Below, piece by piece: positions 1 through 10,319 of a stretch of 64,000 nucleotides of DNA. Position 1 is the stretch's first letter. Every line of letters starts with the position of its first letter. Origin of the DNA: Corticium candelabrum (Eukaryota > Porifera > Homoscleromorpha > Homosclerophorida > Plakinidae); contig NC_085086.1 of NCBI RefSeq assembly GCF_963422355.1, forward strand, positions 9,183,936-9,247,935. Direction: 5' to 3'. The position numbers and the translations under genes are program-made. Below the pieces are notes generated by a model. That model had not been told where the DNA came from, did no database searches, and was given only the letters and a program-made list of their open reading frames with translations.

Positions 1-3000
1 AAACCTGTTGTTAACAGTCACTGTTCTCTGGTTTCAAGGAGTTTCCATTACCCAAACAAAGTGATGTTTGACCGCAACTATGGATACTGCGTTGTTGGCA
101 GTAACAGCTCTGAATGCAATTCACAAGGACTTTGGTCAAAAGCGTCACCAACCTGCGAACGTAAGATATAAATTTTGATTGACTAAGCAAACCGTTTGAA
201 TAAAAGTTAGAAAATTGGCGCAAACAAACTGCTTCTGACTGAACCACATTGTTACGTAAAGATGTAAATTTGTGATTGGGCCTAACGCGTGTTAACAGGC
301 ATAATTAACTTGAAACTATGCGCGTCCAAGAGATTAGTTTTTCAAAACTGACAAATCAAGTAAAGAAATAATTTGCTTAAACCATTATCATAACTAAAAA
401 ATTGCTTCAGTAATTTAGTTTGGGTACGTAATTCTATATGTCATTGCCTGGAAATTTTCCTTCTTTTTTTTACTATTAGTTAGATCATAACCCTGAGCAG
501 CAAAGACGGTCTAGAGGCCCACTGACATGCTAAAATCAAAAATTATTATAAAAGTTTATATAATAATTGTAAAGGCGTACATATACCGGAAAAAACAATT
601 TTAGATTTTTAAAGTAATGTTTCTATAATATATTGGCACCGTAATGTGCTTCTGGGTTATCGCATCCGGTTTCGAGGACCAGATTCGGGGCGTGTACATA
701 TGTCATGCGAAGTGAGAACGAAAGTCGCGTTAGCGCAAGTGAAATAGGTAGTAGTAGTTGTATTTAAACTTTACAGAAGTGTACATGTAGTGATGAATTA
801 ATCAGATTGATCTAGCTCTATGAGTCACTGAACAATTCGTACAGTAGGACAGAATCTTCGAACTGCTGACAACAGGCATGAGTTTACACTATCGTGCTTA
901 ATGATAGTAAGAAGTATTTCTGTATATCTCCTGGGCAGCACAGAAATCCATTGTTGAGGTCAGCATTTTTGATAGAACTAATTTGTGTTGATTCTCATGA
1001 ATTGGAGGGGATCAGTTCAAGGCAATGCCATAGTCCTGCTGTCTGCAGTCTGCAGAACCAACACATCTAGGCAGACGCCACAAAATCCTGAGTGTTCAGT
1101 GATGCAGTTTGTCAAGTATGTCCTGGCAACACCCACAATGATGACCAGATGTCAGCAACAACAAATACATGTAGTTGTACACCTAAACAAAATTTCACTA
1201 CATGACTTGTAAATAGCAGCTTAAACTGCTCAATACCACAATAAATCTAGTGGTCGTTCGTTTTGCTCGTCTTCGGGTGCTACCAGCGATGGCGTCTTAG
1301 TGGCGACAGGCTCAAAGCTAGACAGCTCCACCAATTCTGCGGCTTCACTTTTGTCGTCTTCCGACCATCCACATCACCAGTATCTACTCCATACGATACT
1401 GAAGGTTCTACGCACACAGACCGTTTCAAACCGTCATGCAATGACGATTCGGGAGTCTGACGTAGCCGCAAACAATGGTGTTTTGCACGCTAACGATTGC
1501 ACCTCGTGAAGAATGTGATCAAGCAAAGCTTTCTTGAGATCATATCCGTCTTCATCACTAGAGCCACTTGCTCTGTCGCGTTCATTGACTGAGCTAGTCA
1601 TCGAAACGTTTTGCGCTAACGCGACATCCGTTCTCACAATTACGTCGTATGTAGAGCACCGTCGCTGTTATCAGACCACCATCAATCATCGGACAGCCGA
1701 GCAAGAAGTAAACGAAGTAAGACTAAGTGCTGCTGAAGCCCACTGTAAGAAGAATTAGTAAAGACTGTGATTCCAGACGCGGGACTTCCAAAGGCTTGGA
1801 ACGGTTATGCTAGGACGGTAAACATGATCCTTCTCTGCGACCCCGTTCATCGAACACCACCATTTCATCGAACACGACCTCCCCATGAAAAATACCCTAA
1901 GGCAATTCTGCAACTTTGCACCTGAGATAGGTTTATTGGTAACAAGCTAACAATATAACTGTCTCCGTTTGATACTCTTCAGGAGAGATTGCGCATGCTC
2001 ATTGAGTCGAGGTAACGCCCCTTTCGTCGTATAGTAGGTTTTTCCTTTGCAGCAGCAGTCTGCAGATATAATGTTATGAGAGAGAGAGAGAGAGTTGAAA
2101 GGAAATATCGTGTGGCCAACATTCATTTGTCCTTTTTTGGACTCAGAAACGGTTATTAACGGAAATTGCTGAATATTCTATGCTGACAAGCTCACTCTAT
2201 TGGCATCTACTAACCCTCCGGTAATGTCTAGTCTTCCTAACGTACGAATTGCAACTTCTGAGTGTCTAGCAGTACAACTGCATGGACAGGCTTGATGCAC
2301 ACGGATGTAGTAGAAGATTCACGTCATCCATGTTCGAGCTTTGCGACGAACACATTCTTCAAATTGGCACAGCAACAGCCCGTGCTTTCCTTTTAAGGAC
2401 CATAAATTGGTATTTGTCTATGAATAGAACGTGTGCAGAAGTTTCTATCTCCTTTTGATATCAACCATGGCATGACCTTGCACTGTCACAACGTGCAGCA
2501 CGTCATCGTTGGTAAAACTAGCTGTACTGAACGCAGAAACTTTGACTACAATCAGAGCAGCTAGAACCTTCACCTATGCTTCTACTAGGTAAAGTTGAAT
2601 TAGATTACGTCAAGTCCTTGTGAACGCTACGCGACGACTTTCTTTGACAAGGGTTAAAAAGAGCGGTTTAGCACTTCAATCGTACCCTATCATTGGTTTC
2701 GGTTGTCGTTTTCTTGGTTGAACGGCTAGTTCGTCCAAGCGACATCTTTTACACGTCCTAGTGGGGACGTGGTTTTACGAGAAATGACTCAGAATTGCCG
2801 TCAATTCTCTAGGCGAGCGTTCTTAGTTCTGCGGCTTTTTATATAACTGAATTTAGTCAGCTGCAGTCATTTGAAACCTAGAGCTGGTGCCGAGAAGGTA
2901 GCAAGTCAAGAAAATGGGGGTCCGAAGATTGGCGCCGTTACCATGAGCGTTTTACAGACACTGACTCATACAGATCTTGGCTGACATGCAGGGTAACAAC

Positions 3001-5132
3001 GCGATTTGTAGGTAAAGAGTTTTTGATTAGTGATATATAAGTAACTAGCCTCAAAGATGCGTGTGAGCAATTTAAACGCTATTGTCCGGTGAACGATGCG
3101 TTGCTTCGATGAACGAGGTATGCAAGGCTCCGCACAGGTTTCAATCTCACTCTAAGCAGAGAAGAGGCACAATGCTTTCTTTTGGTCTGGTCAATTACAA
3201 GTTGGATACCTACATTTATGATGTGGTAGGGACTGCGTTCAAAAACGGATAACCGAGAACTCGCGTCCGGAATATGATCGTGTCCGAGGAACGGGGCCGT
3301 GCCCTACATGCCCCGAATCTACTGCTCGAAACCAAATGCGATAAACCGAAAGCAATTTACAGTGCAATTTCCCTATATAAATCTTGCTTTTTAAAATCTA
3401 AGAATTATTTTTCCGGGTATGTACACCATTAGAACTATCATATAAAAAGTTAATTAAGATATTTTTTGATTTTTTATGTCTGTGGCCCTTTAAAATATAT
3501 TATATTTCTATATAATATAAGCTAAAGCCGACGCCTTTAAGCAAATAGTAAATATACATTTTTAAAAGTGTTTTGTCTAAAGCCTCACGTGCCAGACGGC
3601 TTCCGCAGATTCTGACATATTATTGCTCTAGGTATACAATGTCCGTCTCTTACATCTATAAGAAACGGCGGCTTTGTCCTGAATAAAGACAACAGATATG
3701 TAGACACCAAAGCGCGCTACACCTGCAACAGAGGCTACGATCTCTTGATGGATGCAAAGAGGTCATCTTACGACCGGCAATGCCGTCAAGCTAGAGACAT
3801 GAAAAGATGTGAAGGATACTGGAGCGGAAGAAAACCGTGCTGCATACGTAAGTTTTATATCCGAAGTAACAATACAATAACCAATTCATTTCTATATTAG
3901 CAAGATCTTGTCCGAATCCTAAACCATTTGTGAACGGAACGGTTATTGGAGATAATTTCTTTTTTCCGGAAACAATTTCAATCAGCTGTGATGTCGGCCA
4001 CGAATTGACAAAATATGGACCAGTTTATCAATGCAATGAAACAGGGTCTTGGGTTCCTCTATCCGGTCCATTGCCAAAATGGCATAAACCCAATAATTTG
4101 CGGACTACAGCAAAACTGCAGCTAGTCCAAACTTGTCTAAGAAGAAATAGCATTCAAACGAAAAATTTCGGAAATTTTGAACTAAATTTTGCAAGATGCG
4201 AACGTAAGAACAGTGCACGTTTCTAAAACAATTTTATACTGGATGGCGTGTTTAGCGGTCGGCTGCGGAAAACCTAAAATTCCTGTGAATGGACAATGTT
4301 CAGGATGTTACTATCAGTTTAATGGAGTTGCGCGATATACATGCAATCCGGGATACTGCATAGTTGGACCAAACAAAACTCAATGTAACTCATTAGGACA
4401 ATGGTCGAATAAGGCACCCATCTGCAAAAGTAAGTATGGTATTAAAATTGATATATAAAATACTAAAGTTTGAATTTAATATTTAGGAATTCAATGTCCA
4501 CCTCTTAGCGATCCCGAACATGGTACAGTACAGTTGAGCTCAGAACAAAGGTTTGTAGATGACACGGCAGTTTACAGATGCCATTCAGGCTATGACCTAA
4601 ATATGGATAAAAACATTCAAAGATTTACTCGAACTTGCTTACAACTCTATAACCCTCACGAATGCAAAGGAACGTGGAGCGGAAAACCACCATGTTGTAT
4701 ACGTACGTCCTGTTTGTGTTAATCTTGTGACACTAATAACAGACTTGTATTACAATAGCAAGGTCGTGTCCGGATCCTAACAATTCCAACTTCACAAATG
4801 GACGCATGCAAGGGAATGCGTATTTTTACCCAATGACAATCTCACTAAAGTGCATAAATGGTCACGAACTCGTTGGCGGAGGACCCTACTTTCAGTGCAA
4901 TCAAAGTGGTCAGTGGCATGAAGTATCAAAACACAGTAACGAGGCATTAAACCAGCCAACAGAAAGAATCAATTCAGAACTCGAAAAAGTCAAGAATTGC
5001 ATATCGCCAATACCAGAAACAATCAGAACAAAACACTTTTTACCCAAAGTGAGACAATTCCCTACCTGCCAACGTAAGAATAGCAAATCTTTAATATTAA
5101 CTTTTATTAAATCAGCTATCTGTAATGTTCAT

Positions 5133-5223
<91 letters not shown>

Positions 5224-8200
5224 CTGTATGGTGTGGACGACCTCCTTTGCTACTGAATGGGAGGTATGAAGGACACGTCTTTACCTACGGAGCGATGGTA
5301 CTCTACCACTGCAACGTGGGATACTGTCTCGTTGGAACCAATACCTCCATTTGTTTGAAAGAAGGTTACTGGCTTTCAAACACACAGAGAAAATGTCAAA
5401 GTATATATATAATTACCAAAACAAAAATGCCATGCTAGACAAATTTCAACTTGTATTGATTGGTCATAGTTCTGAAATGTCCTAATTTACAATCGATATC
5501 AAATGGTTCAGTTTCGGTGTCGTCAAACTTTTTGGGCGGAACGGCTACTTATCAATGCAAAATTGGCTTTGATTTGATTGGTTCTCGTACAAGATCGTGC
5601 CAGGAACATTCATCAACGCATTGCAGCTTGACATGGACTGAAAATCCACCAACATGTAGAGGTTATTGAATAAGGAATTAATAGTACTTGCTAACGTTCG
5701 AGTTGCTACTGGCAATTGTATTTAGCTAAAGATTGCGGTGATCCGGGTGTCATTAGTCGTGGAAGAATAGCCGTGATCCAAGGAGACGGAAGGCGATATC
5801 CAAGTTACATCCAGTTTATATGTAGTCTAGGATATCAAATTGTCGAAGGCACAGAGTTTATGACATGTTCAAGTTCAAAATTGTGGAAGGGAAAACGGCC
5901 AAAGTGTCAACGTAAACGCTTACTAACTTACACTAGAAATAAGTTCAATTGCTATATATTTCAGCTGTTTATTGTGGTGAGTTGGAACAACCCAAGCATG
6001 GCGAAATTATAGGCAACAACTTCTATTTTGGAGAATCCGTGACGTTTTCTTGCAATAGAGGATACATGATGATAGGAAAAAAGACATCAACGTGCGAGGC
6101 GTCTGGTACATGGACCAATACGCCACCCAGATGTATTGGTAGAGAGCGCTTCGTAAAACTGCCAACAGTGAATGTTTAGTAAGTTCAATTGTGTCTTTTA
6201 GAAACGAGATGTTTTCCAATTCAAAGACAAAAACACGGTCGTGTTGTTGGAAACGGCAACAAAATTGGGTCTGTTCTTGTATTTAAATGTACGCTAGGAT
6301 ATGCCCTGAAGGGATCTTCAACACTTCACTGCGTCCAAATCAAAAATTTACCAGCAAAATGGAACATGCCCATACCGGAATGCCAAGGCAAATATTAAAT
6401 TCTTTGCAGTTTAGAGGTAAAGTATAAGATGTTTTGCAGGAATACGGTGCGAGCCCTTACAGCCTCCTGAAAACGGGTTTATCAGTGGCAGGAGTTACAC
6501 GTTTCCGAATTATGTTGTGTATGTATGTAAAGAAGGATACAGACTTATTGGAGCATCAAAACGCAACTGCAATGCATCTGGACAATGGAGAGGATTAGCG
6601 CCAAATTGCCAACGTACAAGAGCAGTTGTCACAAAGATATCCTTACTGCAATTCTGATTACGTCTTGTTGTCTAGGTACTACATGCCCATCAATTCAAAA
6701 CCCGCTAAATGGAGAATTGGTTGGCGATGATTTTTCTGTAAACTCTACAGTTCAATTCGTTTGTAATGCCGGATATGCTGTGCGAGGTTCGTCTAAGTCT
6801 ACCTGCCTTTTGCAAGGAATGTGGTCACATGACCCTCCAACATGCCAAAGTTTGTTGTATGTTTTTGTTTTAGTTGGGTATTAGAACGAAATGTTATCTT
6901 AATAGTTATAAAATGCGCATCACCGCCTAGACCAAAGTTTGGTAAAGTATTTGTTTCGCAAACTCATGTCCGAAGCGTTGCTCGGTACTCTTGCTCAATT
7001 GGGTACAGGCTCGTTGGCGTCACTCACAGGCAATGTAGACAAACCTCTAAGTTTACTGTCGAAGCCACGTGGAGCGCTGAGCCTCCCAAATGTATTCGTA
7101 AGAAAAGCATTATAATACCCATGATTGTATATTTGCTCAACGCATATTACTTAGCTGTGAGATGTTCTACACTACATGCTCCACTAAACGGAAAAATTGT
7201 TGGTGGCAATTTCTATTATCCAAATTTCGTGCTTTACTCGTGTGACTATGGATACCAGATACTTTCTGGTAACAGCACTAGAAAATGCAACGAAATAGGA
7301 AAATGGACAGGCATTGCGCCTTTGTGCAAAGGTGGTCAATCACGCACAGATCAATTTGATATCAACCAATAAAAATATTTTGTCATCAGGTGTTTGTGAA
7401 GTTGCAAGACCTAATTGTTCAAACGCTGAGATTTGTGCAGCAGACAGCGACGGCAGTGCAACGTGTATATGCAAATCGCGGTCTGCTTGTCCATTAGATG
7501 TCAGACCGGTCTGCGGTTCTGATGGGAGAACTTATATAAACAAGTGTTTATTGGAAGTCGAGGCATGCCTGTTTGGATCAGATTCATTAAGAATGATTAG
7601 TCAAGAAGCTTGTGGTAAATTGCAATACTGCAGGATAAATATAAACCTGACAAAATATTTCACTACAAATGTAGAGTTCTCTTGTCATGTCTGCCATTCA
7701 AATGCTGATTGTGTGGAAAATACCAATTGCAGCTGCAAACCTCGTTTTATTGGTGACGGAAGAGAATGTTGTTTTGAAGGTTTAGTTAAACTCAATTTTT
7801 AGTAATATGTGTAAAATATACCAGCAAACTTTCAACGTTGTTTTAGAATTGATCAACCAGGTGGCGTTACTTGGATCTGCAGCATGGTTCGATTGCCAAG
7901 AATCGTGCGATCTTCCGTTTCGTTCTACTCAATGGTACTTGAATGGTCAACTTCTAGACCACTTAGATACTAAATCTAGATTTGCGGTTTCAACAAACGG
8001 ACAAGGACTTTCAATTACAAAACTAAAGTTAGAAGATGCTGGTGAGTATACATGCAAGGTGACAAGCTACAGGATTACTTACGAACGACATGGACATTTG
8101 GATGTCATCGATCCAAGCAACCAATTTTCGACAATTTCTCCATGTTGTAAGAGGAATTTAAAATAAAAATTTTCTTAATAGTAATAAAGTAATAATTAAA

Positions 8201-9517
8201 AAGCAAACTAAATTGAACAGCTCTAAAATTATATATTACATTATTGATACTAAAAATAGTAGTTAGAAACGTCTAAAAGTAAGTCAACAAATCAACGTTT
8301 GTAGTAAATAATGAAATACAGATTGGCATTATCAAATCTCGTATTAAATTGACTTTTTAAACAGTACGATCATTATTTGTAAATAATCCTATCTTAATAC
8401 CAATACTTAACTAACGAAGTAGCTCTAATAATTTTTTGTGTAAACGCGCTAATATGTTAAGAGCTGCGACCCCAGCTTTACGCTTCAACGAGTTTCAACA
8501 CGTGGCACTGCAATGTGGAAAACTATTGAGCATTTTGCAATTAGTTAGAATAGTACACAACACATGCAGCTTACACATCATGCATGATCTCATGCGAATA
8601 CTGCGGGGTGTATTCCTCAATTATCATTCACATGTAATTGAGTTATAGTCGTTATGTTCAGTTTATATATTTTACGGTATAACATCTTCAGATTATAACA
8701 AACATGTAGCAATTCTTAAAATATTTCTAACTTGTATGCAGCATCCGATTGTGGGAAAAGTTGTGCTAGAAAGCCATTTGTTGCTGGTGGCGACACGACT
8801 AGTCCTGGTGAATTCCCATGGCAAGCAATGCTGTGTTCTCCTCGGTTGGGACAACATTGTGGAGGAGTTCTCATTTCAGAGAGATGTGTGCTAACAGCAG
8901 CACATTGCTTAAAGTATCAGAGCATTAATAGAAAAACTATCACAGTTTGCTTGGGCAAACATTGCGGCAATTGCTCCGAATCTGATTCTCTCTCCAATTC
9001 CGTTTGTTCCAATTCATCGTCGATAATCATACATCCAAATTTTAATCAAACTTCTTACGACCATGATATTGCCGTTTTGAAACTTGCTCGTTCGGTTAAC
9101 TGCAATTGTCGAACGATCATGCCTGTGTGTCTACCAGACAAGACAAGAGATTCGTCATACATCCGTGCTCAACAAAACGGCATCGTCACTGGATGGGGTC
9201 GCGTCAATTCGACTGTCAGCAGATCTAGATGTTTACGTAAATGCGACGTCAGGTTAAAATCTCGCCGTCTTTGTCAAATAAAGCATCAAGGTTACCAAAT
9301 AACTGAGAGCATGCTGTGTGCTACTGATTACAACGGTGCCTGTGAAGGAGACAGTGGCGGACCTCTGGTGGTAAAGAACAGAAAGTTTGGAGGTCGCTAT
9401 GTGTTGGCAGGAGTTGTGAGTTGGGGAATTGGTTGTGGCGAAAAGACAAAGTTTGGAGTCTACACAGATGTGATCAGTCATCTTGACTGGATCAAGTCGA
9501 CTTGTGGCATCAACTGA
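1..9517 (+). CDS. Gene 1: mosaic CCP-Kazal-EGF-Ig serine protease (5' partial)
   Basis: A probable secreted, complement- or clotting-like protease. Exons read: 1-160, 3632-3847, 3901-4203, 4256-4429, 4487-4702, 4759-5073, 5224-5400, 5470-5661, 5726-5911, 5965-6138, 6202-6387, 6440-6613, 6676-6849, 6906-7097, 7155-7331 (15 CCP/sushi modules), 7390-7614 (follistatin/Kazal, VCGSDGRTY), 7675-7779 (EGF-like, ending GDGREC), 7847-8146 (Ig, with DAGEYTC), 8742-9517 (protease and stop). Every internal exon starts with two bases and ends with one base of a split codon (phase 1-1), and all lengths fit. The first exon lacks its first cysteine, so the gene continues upstream. A 3-kb inverted-repeat element fills the first intron. 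One intron (after 6387) needs a GC donor. CCPs usually bind surfaces or complement-like ligands; the real ligand is unknown. I am sure of the domains and fairly sure of each boundary. Confidence 0.85.
515..3495. mobile_element. DNA element with ~180-bp imperfect terminal inverted repeats
   Basis: Positions about 515-695 are an imperfect reverse complement of about 3305-3495: for example ATTCGGGGCGTGTACAT near 684 against ATGCCCCGAAT near 3309, and TTATCGCATCCGGTTTCGA near 658 against TCGAAACCAAATGCGATAA near 3336. The element occupies the first visible intron of gene 1. Its interior has only short reading frames and no transposase I recognise, so it is probably non-autonomous or decayed. A (GA)n tract lies near 2078-2094. 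Exact ends and target-site duplication were not resolved. Confidence 0.6.
5135..5223 (+). repeat. (TC)n(TA)n microsatellite forming an intron 3' end
   Basis: About 40 bases of TC repeat (5135-5175) run into a TA repeat to 5221 and end in the TAG acceptor of the gene 1 exon starting at 5224. The equivalent introns of gene 3 (before 24135) and gene 4 (before 57676) have only a short ATATATACATAG-like end, so the expansion is specific to gene 1. Confidence 0.85.
8147..8741 (+). other. Conserved intron between Ig and protease exons
   Basis: This 595-bp intron is retained with recognisable similarity in all four copies (15583-16168, 27065-27670, 60593-61179). That is much longer than the usual 50-70 bp introns here. 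It contains a short open frame that is disrupted in genes 3 and 4, so I do not call it coding. The conserved stretch around 8570-8620 (CATCATGCATGAT) may just reflect recent duplication or may be regulatory. Confidence 0.5.
8742..9517 (+). CDS. Gene 1 terminal exon: S1-family serine protease domain
   Basis: A single exon encodes a complete chymotrypsin-fold protease. His57 is in LTAAHC, Asp102 in HDIAVLKL and Ser195 in GDSGGPL, with Ser214-Trp-Gly216 in SWGIGC. The domain starts at VAGGDTTSPGEFPWQ, which aligns to IVGG residues 16-30, so the residue before cleavage is Phe (RKPF/VAGG). The residue aligned to 189 is Gly (NGACEGDSGG) and 225 is Phe (TKFGVY). The SDCGKSC stretch and NCNCRTIMPVC give cysteines that could hold the protease chain to the CCP chain after cleavage. 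Only about a dozen residues differ from the gene 3 copy; one is an extra Cys (CLRKCDV against CLRKGDV). Ser195 and Ser214 are both AGT codons. Activity is predicted, with hydrophobic rather than Arg/Lys specificity. Confidence 0.93.
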
Positions 9518-10205
9518 ATATTGCAGTTTATAGAGATTATCTCGTTTCTAAGGAAGACAAAGAACTTTGAGTTTTCTTTCTGCTTTTTTGCATGCTTGCG
9601 TTCGTCTGTTTAGACGTAGAAAAGGTTAATGAATCGTGAAAACAAGAATATAGCAAAGTCTTCGCAAAGCACACGTAATGGCTGTTCAAATTATAAACGT
9701 TGATGATTGTCTCGAAAACGACTCCATCAAGTATCCGATAACTTTTTTATTTGGATCAACATATTTATTAGTTTCTTTAGACAATAACATGATGCTGTTA
9801 AATGCAATTCGAAAATTTAGTTAATGTAACCTCCAGTCTGCAGTCACGATCATTTCCTTAGTTAATGGTTATTATTATTTTAACACTGCTGGCGTACAGT
9901 AATAGATGAATTTCAATATCGACCCTGTCGCCAAGCTTTAATAACATATCTACCAAACACTTCTTCAAAATTTCCTTTTATACTTTTCAGATATTCGCAA
10001 CCCAAACTAAATTTGACCAGTTCGTATTGCACATGAAACAAATGTGCAGTAGCAATAGTCGGCCTAATCGTTTTTAAATGCAATCAAAGGGTTTGATACC
10101 ATAGATTAAATTTACTAACAACATTGATTTATGCAATGTGATGTGTGGCTGAATCTACGATACCGCGGTCTGGATCGCGAGCAAGACGCACGGTACCAAT
10201 GCAAC
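9518..10205 (+). other. Gene 1 3' flank, duplicated behind genes 2 and 3
   Basis: This AT-rich, apparently non-coding flank is homologous to 16943-17580 and 28447-29160. Its most conserved block, near 10139-10198 (ACCGCGGTCTGGATCGCGAG), is GC-richer than its surroundings and open on the minus strand. Homology to the other flanks ends near 10215. No clear polyadenylation signal was located. Confidence 0.6.
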
Positions 10206-10319
10206 ACCGACTAACTTCTAAATCCAGCTAATGGTAGTAGAAGTATTCCTGTTACTTTTTGTAGGGCAACATAATGAAACAAGAAGAGGAACAAAAAGAA
10301 GCAAATTCTCATAGCAAGT

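Noticed and set aside
8436..8648. 70-codon frame in the Ig-protease intron, also open in gene 2
   Set aside because: The equivalent segments in genes 3 and 4 are disrupted, and it has no domain. Conservation is explained by recent duplication.
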